Assembly (NCBI GenBank): GCA_949126835.1
Contig: OX421493.1
Coordinates: forward strand, 60,709,898 to 60,773,897
Length of the DNA stretch: 64,000 nucleotides
Reading direction: 5' to 3'
Source of the DNA: Anisus vortex
Lineage: Eukaryota; Mollusca; Gastropoda; Planorbidae
Position 1 is the first letter of the stretch. Each line of letters begins with the position of its first letter. The position numbers were made by a program, and so were the translations under genes. Of the stretch, positions 14,176-25,975 are shown piece by piece. A model generated the notes under the pieces. It had not been told where the DNA came from, did no database searches, and was given only the letters and a program-made list of their open reading frames with translations.

Positions 14176-16439
14176 ACGCTGAGTAGGTCGGCGCTACCGC
14201 TGAGTAGGTCGGCGCTACAGTTGAGTACGTCGGCGCTACCTTTTAGTAGGTCGGCGCTACCTTTTAGTAGGTCGGCGCCACCTTTGAGTAGGTCGGCGCT
14301 ACTGCTTGGTAGGTCGGCGCTACCGCAGGGTAGGTAGGCGCTACCGCTTCGTAGGTCGGCGCAACCGCTGGGAAGGTCGGCGCTACCGCTGGGTCGGTCG
14401 GCGCTACCGCTGAGTAGGTCGGCGCTACCGCTGAGTAGGTCGGCGCTACAGTTGAGTACGTCGGTGCTACCTTTTAGTAGGTCGGCGCTACCTTTTAGTA
14501 GGTCGGCGCCACCTTTGAGTAGGTCGGCGCCACCGCTAAGTAGGTCGGCCCTACCGCCAGGTAGGTCAGCGCTATTGCTGGGTAGGTCGGCGCTACCGCT
14601 GAGTAGGTCGGCGCTACCGCTGAGTAGATCGGCGCTACCGCTAGTAGGTCGGCGCTACCGCTGGGTAGGTCGGCGCTACCTCTGAGTACGTCGGCGCTAC
14701 CTTTTAGTAGGTCGGCGCTACCGCTGAGTAGGTCGGCGCTACCGCTGAGTAGGTCGGCGCTACCGCTGGGTAAGTCAGCGCTACCGTTTTGTAGGTCGGC
14801 GCTACCTTTGAGTAGGTCTGCGCCACCGCCGGGTAGGTCGGCGCTACCGCTGGGTAGGTCGGCGCTACCGTTTTGTACGTCGGCGTTACCTTTTAGTAGG
14901 TCGGCGCTTCCGCCGGGTAGGTCGGCGCTACAGCTGGGTAGGTCTACGCTACGGCTAAGTAGGTCGGCGCTACCGCTGAGTAGGTCGGCGCTACCGCTGG
15001 GTAGGTCGGCGCTACCGCTGGGTAGGTCGGCGCTACCGCTGGGTAGGTCGGCGCTACCGCTGGGTAGGTCGGCTCTACCGCGTGGTAGGTCGGCGCTACC
15101 GCTGGGTAGGTCGGCGCTACCGCTGGGTAGGTCGGCGCTACCGCCGGGTAAGTCGGCGCTACCGCTGGGTAGGTCGGCGCTACCGCTTGGTAGGTCGGCG
15201 CTACCGCTGAGTAGGTCGGCGCAACAGTTGAGTACGTCGGCGCTACCTTTTAGTAGGTCGGCGCTAACTTTGAGTAGGTCGGCGCCACCGCTAAGTAGGT
15301 CGGCTTTACCGCTGAGTAGGTCGGCGCTACCTCTGGGAAGGTCGGCGCTACCGCCTGATAAGTCGGCGCTACCGCTGGGTAGGTCGGCGCTACCGCTGGG
15401 TAGGTCGGCGCTACCTCTGAGTACGTCGGCGCTACCTTTTAGTAGGTCGGCGCTACCTTTAAGTAGGTCGGCGCCACCGCTAAGTAGGTCGGCGCTACAG
15501 TTGAGTACGTCGGCGCTAACTTTTAGTAGGTCGGCGCTAACTTTGAGTAGTTTGGCGCCACCGCTAAGTAGGTCGGCGCGACCGCTGAGTAGGTCGGCGC
15601 TACCGCTGGGTAGGTCGGCGCTACCGCTGGGTAGGTCGTTGCTACCTCTGAGTACGTCGGCGCTACCTTTTAGTAGGTCAGCGCTACCTTTATGTAGGTC
15701 GGCGTCACCGCTAAGTAGGTCGGCGCTACCGCTGGGAAGGTCGACGTTACCGATGGGTAGGTCGGCGCTACCGCCAGGTAGGTTGGCACTAACGCCGGGA
15801 AGGTCGGCGCTACCGCTGGGTAGGTCGGCGCTACAGCTGGGTAGCTCGGCACTACCGCTGAGTACGTCGGCGCTACCTTTTAGTAGGTCGGCGCTACCTT
15901 TTAGTAGGTCTGCGCCACCGCTAAGTAGTTCGGCGCTACCGCTGAGTAGGTCGGCGCTACCGCTGGATAGGTCGGCGCTACCGCTAGGTAGGTCGGCGCT
16001 ACCGCTGAGTAGGTCGGCGCTACAGTTGAGTACGTCGGCGCTACAGTTGGGTACGTCGGCGCTACCTTTTAGTAGGTCGGAGCCACCTTTGAGTAGGTCG
16101 GCGCTACCGCTTGGTAGGTCGGCGCTACCGCAGGGTAGGTAGGCGCTACCGCTTGGTAGGTCGGCGCTACCGCTGGGTAGGTCGGCGCTACCGCTGAGTA
16201 GGTCGGCGCTACCGCTGAGTAGGTCGGCGCTACCGCTGAGTAGGTCGGCGCTACCGCTGGGTAGGTCGGCGCTACCTCTGAGTACGTCGGCGCTACCTTT
16301 TAGTAGGTCGGCGTTACCGCTAAGTAGGTCGGCGCTACTGCTGAGTAGGTCGGCGCTACCGCTGGGTAGGTCGGCGCTACCGCTGAGTAGGTCGGCGCTA
16401 CCGCTGAGTAGGTCGGCGCTACCGCTGGGTAGGTCGGCG

Positions 16440-17573
16440 CTACCTCTGAATACGTCGGAGCTACCTTTTAGTAGGTCGGCGCTACCTTTGAGTAGGTCGG
16501 CGTCACCGCTAAGTAGGTCGGTGCTACCGCTGGGTAGGTCGGCGCTACCGCGTGGTAGGTCGGCGCTACCGCTGGGTAGGTCGGCGCTACCACCGGGTAA
16601 GTCGGCGCTACCGCCGGGTAGTTCGGCGCTACCGCTGGGTAGGTCAGCGCTACCGCCAGGTAGTTCGGCGCTACCGCTGGGTAGGTCGGCGCTACCGCTG
16701 AGTTGGTCGGCGCTACAGTTGAGTACGTCGGCGCTACCTTTTAGTAGGTCGGCGCTAACTTTGAGTAGGTCGGCGCTACCGCTGGGTAGGTCGGCGCTAC
16801 TTCTGAATACGTCGGCGCTACTCTTTAGTAGGTCGGCGCTACCGCTGGGTAGGTCGTCGCTACCGCTGAGTAGGTCGGCGCTACCTCTGAGAACGTCGGC
16901 GCTACCTTTGAGTAGGTCGGCGCTACCTTTGAGTAGGTCGGCGCAACCGCTGAGTAGATCGGCGCTACAGTTGAGTATGTCGGCGCTACCTTTTAGTAGG
17001 TCGGCGCCACCTTTGAGTAGGTCGGCGCTACCGCTGGGTAGGTCGGCGCTACCACCGGGTAGGTCGGCGCTACCGCCGGGTAAGTCGGCGCTACCGCCGG
17101 GTAGTTCGGCGCTACCGCTGGGTAGGTCGGCGCTACCGCTGAGTAGGTCGGCGCTACAGTTGAGTACGTCGGCGCTACCTTTTAGTAGGTCGGCGCTAAC
17201 TTTGAGTAGGTCGGCGCTACCGCTGGGTAGGTCGGCGCTACCTCTGAATACGTCGGCGCTACTCTTTAGTAGGTCGGCGCTACCGCTGGGTAGGTCGTCG
17301 CTACCGCTGAGTAGGTCGGCGCTACCTCTGAGAACGTCAGCGCTACCTTTGAGTAGGTCGGCGCTACCTTCGAGTAGGTAGGCGCAACCGCTGAGTAGAT
17401 CGGCGCTACAGTTGAGTATGTCGGCGCTAACTTTTAGTAGGTCGGCGCCACCTTTGAGTAGGTCGGCGCCACCGCTAAGTAGGTCGGCGCTACCGCTTAA
17501 TAGGTCGGCGCTACCGCTGAGTAGGTAGGCGCTACCGCTAGGTAGGTCGGCGCTACCGCTGGGTAGGTCGGCG
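16440..17573 (+). repeat. 1,134-bp higher-order unit, copy 1
   Basis: A block of 54 monomers repeated once in tandem. The rare CGTCACCGCTAAG landmark at about 16501 recurs at 17635, and the GCTTAATAGG landmark at 17495 recurs at 18629, both exactly 1,134 bp apart. Inside the unit, GAATACGTCGG followed by CGCTACTCTTTAG occurs at 16805 and 17246, 441 bp apart (21 x 21), so the 1,134-bp unit itself contains a duplicated half. Confidence 0.85.
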
Positions 17574-18707
17574 CTACCTCTGAATACGTCGGTGCTACCT
17601 TTTAGTAGGTCGGCGCTACCTTTGAGTAGGTCGGCGTCACCGCTAAGTAGGTCGGTGCTACCGCTGGGTAGGTCGGCGCTACCGCGTGGTAGGTCGGCGC
17701 TACCGCTGGGTAGGTCGGCGCTACCACCGGGTAAGTCGGCGCTACCGCCGGGTAGTTCGGCGCTACCGCTGTGTAGGTCGGCGCTACCGCCAGGTAGTTC
17801 GGCGCTACCGCTGGGTAGGTCGGCGCTACCGCTGAGTAGGTCGGCGCTACAGTTGAGTACGTCGGCGCTACCTTTTAGTAGGTCGGCGCTAACTTTGAGT
17901 AGGTCGGCGCTACCGCTGGGTAGGTCGGCGCTACCTCTGAATACGTCGGCGCTACTCTTTAGTAGGTCGGCGCTACCGCTGGGTAGGTCGTCGCTACCGC
18001 TGAGTAGGTCGGCGCTACCTCTGAGAACGTCGGCGCTACCTTTGAGTAGGTCGGCGCTACCTTTGAGTAGGTCGGCGCAACCGCTGAGTAGATCGGCGCT
18101 ACAGTTGAGTATGTCGGCGCTACCTTTTAGTAGGTCGGCGCCACCTTTGAGTAGGTCGGCGCTACCGCTGGGTAGGTCGGCGCTACCAACGGGTAGGTCG
18201 GCGCTACCGCCGGGTAAGTCGGCGCTACCGCCGGGTAGTTCGGCGCTACCGCTGGGTAGGTCGGCGCTACCGCTGAGTAGGTCGGCGCTACAGTTGAGTA
18301 CGTCGGCGCTACCTTTTAGTAGGTCGGCGCTAACTTTGAGTAGGTCGGCGCTACCGCTGGGTAGGTCGGCGCTACCTCTGAATACGTCGGCGCTACTCTT
18401 TAGTAGGTCGGCGCTACCGCTGGGTAGGTCGTCGCTACCGCTGAGTAGGTCGGCGCTACCTCTGAGAACGTCGGCGCTACCTTTGAGTAGGTCGGCGCTA
18501 CCTTCGAGTAGGTCGGCGCAACCGCTGAGTAGATCGGCGCTACAGTTGAGTATGTCGGCGCTACCTTTTAGTAGGTCGGCGCCACCTTTGAGTAGGTCGG
18601 CGCCACCGCTAAATAGGTAAGCGCTACAGCTTAATAGGTCGGCGCTACCGCTGAGTAGGTAGGCGCTACCGCTAGGTAGGTCGGCGCTACCGCTGGGTAG
18701 GTTGGCG
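17574..18707 (+). repeat. 1,134-bp higher-order unit, copy 2
   Basis: Direct tandem copy of 16440-17573 with only scattered substitutions. It contains the same 441-bp internal duplication (GAATACG landmarks near 17940 and 18381). The similarity ends near 18707, where the following monomers no longer match. Boundaries are approximate. Confidence 0.85.
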
Positions 18708-21700
18708 CTACTGCTAGGTAGGTCGGCGCTACCGCTGGGTAGGTCGGCGCTACCGCTGAGTAGGTCGGCACTACAACTGATTAGGTCGACGCTACCGCTT
18801 GGTAGGTCGGCGCTTCCGCCGGGTAGGTCGGCGCTACCGCTGGGTAGGTCGGCGCTACCGCTGAGTAGGTCGGTGCTACCGCTGAGTACGTCGGCGCTAC
18901 CTTTTAGTAGGTCGGCGCTACCTTTTAGCAGGTCGGCGCCACCTTTGAGTAGGTCGGCGCCACCGCTAAGTAGGTCGGCGCTACCGCTTGTTAGGTCGGC
19001 GCTACCGCTGGGTAGGTAGGCGTTACCGCTTGGTAGGTCGGCGCTACCGCTAGGTAGGTCGGCGCTACCGCTGAGTAGGTCGGCGCTACCGCTGAGTAGG
19101 TCGGCGCTACCACTGGGTAGGTCAGCGCTACCGCTGGGTAGGTCGGCGCTACCTCTGAGTACGTCGGCGCTACCTTTTAGTAGGTCGGCGCTACCGCTGA
19201 GTAGGTCGGCGCTACCGCTGGGTAGGTCGGCGCTACCGCTGGGTTGGTCGGCGCAACCGCTGAGTAGGTCGGCGCTACCGCTGAGTAGGTCGGCGCTACA
19301 GTTGAGTACGTCGGCGCTACCTTTTAGCAGGTCGGCGCCACCTTTGAGTAGGTCGGCGCTACCGCTGAGTAGGTCGGCGATACCGCTGGGTAGGTCGGCG
19401 CTACCGCTGGGTAGGTCGGCGCTACCTCTGAATACGTCGGCGCTACCTTTTAGTAGGTCGGCGTCACCGCTAAGTAGGTCGGCGCTACCGCTGGGTAGGT
19501 CGGCGCTACTGCGTGGTAGGTCGGCGCTACCGCTGGGTAGGTCGGCGCTACCGCTGGGTAGGTCGGCGCTACCGCTGGGTAGGTCGGCGCTTCCTCTGAG
19601 TCCGTCGGCGCTGCCTTTTAGTAGGTCGGCGCTACCTTTAAGTAGGTCGGCGCTACCGCTGAGTAGGTCGGCGCTACAGTTGAATACGTCGGCGCTACCT
19701 TTTAGTAGGTCGGCGCTACCTTTTAGTAGGTCGGCGCTACCTTTGATTAGGTCAGCGCAACCGCTAAGTACGTCGGCGCTACCGCTGAGTAGGTCGGCGC
19801 TACCTCTGAGAACGTTGGCGCTACCTTTGAGTAGGTCGGCGCTACCTTTGAGTAGGTCGGCGCACCCGCTGAGTAGATCGGCGCTACAGTTGAGTATGTC
19901 GGCGCTACCTTTTAGTAGGTCGGCGCCACCTTTGAGTAGGTCGGCGCCACCGCTAAGTAGGTCGGCGCTACCGCTTGGTAGGTCGGCGCTACCGCTGAGG
20001 AGGTAGGCGCTACCGCTTGGTAGGTCGGCGCTAACGCTGGGTAGGTCGGCGCTACCGCTGAGTAGGTCAACACTACCGCTGAGTAGGTCGACGCTACCGC
20101 TGGGTAGGTCGGCGCAACCCCTGGGTAGGTCGGTGCTACCTCTGAGTACGTCGGCGCTACCTTTTAGTAGGTCGGCGTTACCGCTGAGTAGGTCGGCGCT
20201 ACCGCTGGGTAGGTCGGCGCTACCGCTGGCTAGGTCGGCGCTACCGCTGAGTAGGTCGGCGCTACCGCTGAGTAGGTCGGCGCTACAGTTGAGTACATCG
20301 GCGCTACCTTTTAGTAGGTCGGGGCTACCTTTTAGTAGGTCGGCGCCACCTTTGAGTAGGTCGGCGCCACCGCTAAATAGGTCGGCCCTACCGCATAGTA
20401 GGTTGGCGCTACCGCTGGGCAGGTCGGCGCTACCGCTGAGTAGGTCGGCGCTACCGCTGAGTAGGTCGGCGCTACCGCTAGTAGGTCGGCGCTACCACTG
20501 GGTAGGTCGGCGCTACCTCTGAGTACGTCGGCGCTACCTTTTTGTAGGTCAGCGCTACCGCTGAGTAGGTCGACGCTACCGCTGGGTAAGTCGGCGCTAC
20601 CGTTTTGTAGGTCGGCGCTACCTTTGAGTAGGTCAGCGCTACCGCTGAGTAGGTCGACGCTAACGCTGGGTAAGTCGGCGCTACCGTTTTGTAGGTCGGC
20701 GTTACCTTTTAGTAGGTCAGCGCTTCCGCCGGGTATGTCGGCGCTACCGCTGGGTAGGTCTACGCTACCGCTAAGTAGGTCGGCGTCACCACTAAGTAGG
20801 TCCGCGCTACCGCTGGGAAGGTCGACGCTACCGCTGGGTAGGTCGGCGCTACCGCCGGGTAGGTTGGCGCTACCGCCGGGAAGGTCGGCGCTACCGCTTG
20901 GTAGGTCGACGCTACCGCTGGGTAGGTCGACGCTACCGCTGGGTAGGTCGGCACTACCGCTGCGTACGTCGGCGCTACCTTTTAGTACGTCGGCGCTACC
21001 TTTTAGTAGGTCTGCGCCACCGCTATGTAGTTCGGCGCTACAGCTGAGTAGGTCGGCGCTACCGCTGGGTAAGTCGGCGATACCGTTTAGTAGATCGGCG
21101 CTACCGCTGGATAGGTCGGCGCTACCGCTAGGTAGGTCGGCGCTACTGCTGAGTAGGTCGGCGCTACCTCTGAGAACGTCGGCGCTACCTTTGAGTAGGT
21201 CGGCGCTACCTTTGAGTAGGTCGGCGCAACCGCTAAGTACGTCGGCGCCACCGCTAAGTAGGTCGGCGCTACCTTTTAGTAGGTCGGCGCTACCTTTTAG
21301 TAGGTCTGCGCCACCGCTAAGTAGTTCGGCGCTACCGCTGAGTAGGTCGGCCTACCTTTGAGTAGGTCGGCCTACCTTTTAGTAGTTTGGCGCTACCGCT
21401 GAGTAGGTCGGCGCTACCGCTGGGTAGGTCGGCGCTACCGCTGGGTTGGTCGGCGCTACCGCTGAGTAGGTCGGCGCTACAGTTGAGTACGTCGGCGCTA
21501 CCTTTTAGTAGGTCGGCGCTACCTTTTAGTAGGTCGGCACTACCTTTGATTAGGTCGGCGCAACCGCTAAGTACGTCGGCGCTACCGCTGAGTAGGTCGG
21601 CGCTAACGCTGAGTAGGTCGGCGCTACCGCTGAGTAGGTCGCGCTACCTCTGGGTAGGTCGGCGCTACCGCTGGGTAGGTCGGCGCTAACTCTGAGAACG

Positions 21701-24700
21701 TCGGCGCTACCTTTTAGTAGGTCGGCGCTACCGCTGGGTAGGTCGGCGCTACCGCTGGGTCGGTCGGCGCTACAGCTGAGTAGGTCGGCGCTACCGCTGA
21801 GTAGGTCGGCGCTACAGTTGAGTACGTCGGCGCTACCGTTTAGTAGGTCGGCGCTACCTTTTAGTAGGTCGGCGCCACCGCTAAGTAGGTCGGCCCTACC
21901 GCTTGGTAGGTCGGCGCTTCCGACGGTTAGGTCGGCGCTACCGCTGGGTAGGTCGGCGCTACCGCTGAGTAGGTCGGTGCTACCGCTGAGTAGGTCGGCG
22001 CTACAGTTGAGTACGTCGGCGCTACCTTTTAGTAGGTCGGCGCTACCTTTAGGTAGGTCGGCGCTACCTTTGAGTAGGTCGGCGCTACCGCTGGGTAAGT
22101 CGTCGCTACCGCTGGGTAGGTCGGCGCTACCGCTGGGTAGGTCGGCGCTACCGCTGAGTAGGTCGGCGATACCGCTGGGTAGGTCGGCGCTACCGCTGGG
22201 TAGGTCGGCGCTACCTCTGAATACGTCGGCGCTACCTTTTAGTAGGTCGACGTCACCGCTAAGTAGGTCGGCGCTACCGCTGGGTAGGTCGGCGCTACTG
22301 CGTGGTAGGTCGGCGCTACCGCTGGGTAGGTCGGCGCTACCGCTGGGTAGGTCGGCGCTACCGCTGGGTAGGTCGGCGCTTCCTCTGAGTCCGTCGGCGC
22401 TGCCTTTTAGTAGGTCGGCGCTACCTTTAAGTAGGTCGGCGCCACCGCTAAGTAGGTCGGCGCTACCTTTTAGTAGGTCGGCGCTACCTTTATGTAGGTC
22501 GGCGCCACCGCTAAGTAGGTCGGCGCTACCGCTGGGTAGGTCGACGCTACCGCTGGAAATGTCGGCGCTACAGCTGAGTACGTCGGCGCTACCTTTTAGT
22601 AGGTCGGCGCTACCTTTTAGTAGGTCTACGCCACCGCCAAGTAGTTCGGCGCTACCGCAGGGTGTGTCGGCGCTACCGCCGGGTAGGTTGGCGCTACCGC
22701 CGGGTATGTCGGCGCTACCGCTAAGTAGGTCGGCGCTACCGCTGAGTAGGTCGGCGCTACAGTTGAGTACGTCGGCGCTACCTTTTAGTAGGTCGGCGCT
22801 ACCTTTTAGCAGGTCGGCGCCACCTTTGAGTAGGTCGGCGCCACCGCTAAATAGGTCGGCGCTACCACTGGGTAGGTCGGCGCTACCGCTGGGTAGGTAG
22901 GCGCTACCTCTGAGTACGTCGGCGCTACCTTTTAGTAGGTCGGCGCTACCGCTGAATAGGTCGGCGCTACCGCTGGGTAGGTCGGCGCTACCGCTGGGTT
23001 GGTCGGCGCTACCGCTGAGTAGGTCGGCGCTACCGCTGAGTAGGTCGGCGCTACAGTTGAGTACGTCGGCGCTAACTTTTAGTAGGTCGGCGCTACCTTT
23101 TAGTAGGTCGGCGCTACCTTTGATTAGGTCGGCGCAACCGCTAAGTACGTCGGCGCTACCGCTGAGTAGGTCGGCGCTACCGCTGAATAGGTCGGCGCTA
23201 CCGCTGAGTAGGTCGGCGCTACAGTTGAGTACGTCGGCGCTACCTTTTAGTAGGTCGGCGCTACCTTTTAGTAGGTCGGCGCCACCTTTGAGTAGGTCGG
23301 CGCCACCGCTAAGTAGGTCAGCCCTACCGCTTGGTAGGTCGGCGCTTCCGCCGGGTAGGTCGGCGCTACAGCTGGGTAGGTCGGCGCTACCGCTGGGTAG
23401 GTCGGCGCTACCGCTGGGTAGGTCGGTGTTACCGCTGAGTAGGTCGGCGCTACAGTTGAGTACGTCGGCGCTACCTTTTAGTAGGTCGGCGCTACCTTTT
23501 AGTAGGTCGGCGCTACCTTTGAGTAGGTCGGCGCTACCGCTGGGTAAGTCGTCGCTACCGCTTGGTAGGTCGGCGCTACCGCTGGGTAGGTCGCCGCTAC
23601 CGCTGAGTAGGTCGGCGATACCGCTGGGTAGGTCGGCGCTACCTCTGAATACGTGTGCGCTACCTTTTAGTAGGTCGGCGTCACCGCTAAGTAGGTCGGC
23701 GCTACCGCTGGGTAGGTCGGCGCTACTGCGTGGTAGGTCGGCGCTACCGCTGGGTAGGTCGGCGCTACCGCTGGGTAGGTCGGCGCTACAGTTGAGTACG
23801 TCGGCGCTACCTTTTAATAGGTCGGCGCTACCTTTTAGCAGGTCGGCGCCACATTTGAGTAGGTCGGCGCCACCGCTAAGTAGGTCGGCGCTACCGCTTG
23901 TTAGGTCGGCGCTACCGCTGGGTAGGTAGGCGCTACCGCTTGGTAGGTCGGCGCTACCGCTAGGTAGGTCGGCGCAACCGCTGAGTAGGTCGGCGCTACC
24001 GCTGAGTAGGTCGGCGCTACCACTGGGTAGGTCGGCGCTACCGCTGGGTAGGTCGGCGCTACCTTTTAGTAGGTCGGCGCTACCTTTGAGTAGGTCGGCG
24101 CTACCGCTGGGTAAGTCGTCGCTACCGCTGGGTAGGTCGGCGCTACCGCTGGGTAGGTCGGCGCTGCCGCTGAGTAGGTCGGCGATACCGCTGGGTAGGT
24201 CGGCGCTACCGCTGGGTAGGTCGGCGCTACCTCTGAATACGTCGGCGCTACCTTTTAGTAGGTCGGCGTCACCGCTAAGTAGGTCGGCGCTACCGCTGGG
24301 TAGGTCGGCGCTACTGCGTGGTAGGTCGGCGCTACCGCTGGGTTGGTCGGCGCTACCGCTGGGTAGGTCGGCGCTACCGCTGGGTAGGTCGGCGCTTCCT
24401 CTGAGTCCGTCGGCGCTACCTTTTAGTAGGTCGGCGCTACCTTTAAGTAGGTCGGCGCCACCGCTAAGTAGGTCGGCGCTACATTTTAGTATGTCGTCGC
24501 TACCTTTATGTAGGTCGGCGCCACCGCTAAGTAGGTCGGCGCTACCGCTGGGTAGGTCGACGCTACCGCTGGGTATGTCGGCGCTACCTTTTAGTAGGTC
24601 GGCGCTACCTTTTAGTAGGTCTGCGCCACCGCCAAGTAGTTCGGCGCTACCGCTGGGTAGATCGACGCTACCGCTGGGTATGTCGGCGCTACCGCCGGGT

Positions 24701-25962
24701 AGGTTGGCGCTACCGCCGGGTATGTCGGCGCTACCGCTGGGTAGGTCGGCGCTACCGCTGAGTAGGTCGGCGCTACAGTTGAGTACGTCGGCGCTACCTT
24801 TTAGTAGGTCGGCGCTACCTTTTAGCAGGTCGGCGCCACCGCTATTAGGTCGGCGCTACCGCTTGTTAGGTCGGCGCTACCGCTGGGTAGGTAGGCGCTA
24901 CCGCTTGGTAGGTCGGCGCTACCGCTAGGTAGGTCGGCACTACCGCTGAGTAGGTCGGCGCTACCGCTGAGTAGGTCGGCGCTACCACTGGGTAGGTCGG
25001 CGCTACCGCTGGGTAGGTCGGCGCTACCTCTGAGTACGTCGGCGCTACCTTTTAGTAGGTCGGCGCTACCGCTGAGTAGGTCGGCGCTACCGCTGGGTAG
25101 GTCGGCGCTACCGCTGGGTCGGTCGGCGCTACAGCTGAGTAGGTCAACGCTACCGCTGAGTAGGTCGGCGCTACAGTTGAGTACGTCGGCGCTACCTTTT
25201 AGTTGGTCGGCGCTACCTTTTAGTAGGTCGGCGCCACATTTGAGTAGGTCGGCGCCACCGCTAAGTAGGTCAGCCCTACCGCTTGGTAGGTCGGCGCTTC
25301 CGCCGGGTAGGTCGGCGCTACCGCTGGGTAGGTCGGCGCTACCGCTGGGTAGGTCGGTGCTACCGCTGAGTAGGTCGGCGCTACAGTTGAGTACGTCGGC
25401 GCTACCTTTTAGTAGGTCGGCGCTACATTTTAGTAGGTCGGCGCTACCTTTGAGTAGGTCGGCGCTACCGCTGGGTAAGTCGTCGCTACCGCTGGGTAGG
25501 TCGGCGCTACCGCTGGGTAGGTCGGCGCTAACGCTGAGTAGGTCGGCGCTACCGCTGGGTAGGTCGGCGCTACCGCTGGGTAGGTCGGCGCTACCTCTGA
25601 ATACGTCGGCGCTACCTTTTAGTAGGTCGGCGTCACCGCTAAGTAGGTCGGCGCTACCGCTGGGTAGGTCGGCGCTACTGCGTGGTAGGTCGGCGCTACC
25701 GCTGGGTAGGTCGGCGCTACCGCTGGGTAGGTCGGCGCTACCTCTGAATACGTCGGCGCTACCTTTTAGTATGTCGGCGCTTCCTTTGAGTAGGTCGGCG
25801 CCACCACTAAGTATGTCGGCACTACCTTTTAGTAGGTCGGCGCTACATTTGAGTAGGTCGATGCCACCGCTAACTAGGTCGGCGCTAATCCTGAGTACGT
25901 CGGCGCTACCTCTGAGTACGTCGGCGCTACCTTTGAGTAGGTCAGTGCTACCTTTTAGTAGG
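18708..25962 (+). repeat. Mosaic higher-order region of array A with about 2.0 and 2.8 kb repeats
   Basis: The distinctive variant TTCCTCTGAGTCCGTCGG occurs at 19591, 22380 and 24396. The last two are 2,016 bp apart (96 x 21). The first two are 2,789 bp apart, not a multiple of 21, because short deletions near 20475 and 21350 broke the phase. GGGTAAGTCGTCGCTACC landmarks recur near 22090, 23540, 24108 and 25470. The region is a patchwork of partly overlapping duplications, not a clean tandem repeat. Confidence 0.75.
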
Positions 25963-25975
25963 TACTCAGGAGTAG
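25955..25975. other. Inverted junction between minisatellite arrays A and B
   Basis: At about 25961-25963 the sequence changes within a few bases from the forward array (ending CCTTTTAGTAG) to its reverse-complement type (starting GTACTCAGGAGTAG). The reverse complement of a B monomer reads GTCGGCGCTAC then TCCTGAGTAC, differing from A monomers ending GAGTAC at only about two positions (CG to TC after GCTAC). The last A monomers (25888-25935) already contain B-like text, AATCCTGAGTAC and CTCTGAGTAC. The two arrays therefore share ancestry and face each other. Confidence 0.9.

Larger units (their letters stand above)
1..25962 (+). repeat. Subtelomeric 21-bp minisatellite, array A (forward orientation)
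   Basis: Continuous tandem array of a 21-bp monomer. A typical copy reads GTCGGCGCTAC followed by CGCTGGGTAG. Common variants carry GAGTAG or GAGTAC instead of GGGTAG, CTTTTAGTAG or CTTTGAGTAG tails, or GTCGGCGCCAC heads. The monomer is about 70% G+C, in contrast to the AT-rich DNA beyond 31358. About 1,236 copies fit the span. Copy length is almost invariant; the few breaks of phase include short deletions near 14640, 20475, 21350, 21640 and 24840. The TACGTCGG-type variant recurs every 8-13 monomers and marks an intermediate supra-repeat. Because 21 nt is seven codons, long open frames appear in several frames on both strands. They end mostly where GTCGG has mutated to GTAGG. I see no start context, splice signal or codon-position bias that would argue for coding. 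The array runs off the left edge. Confidence 0.98.
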
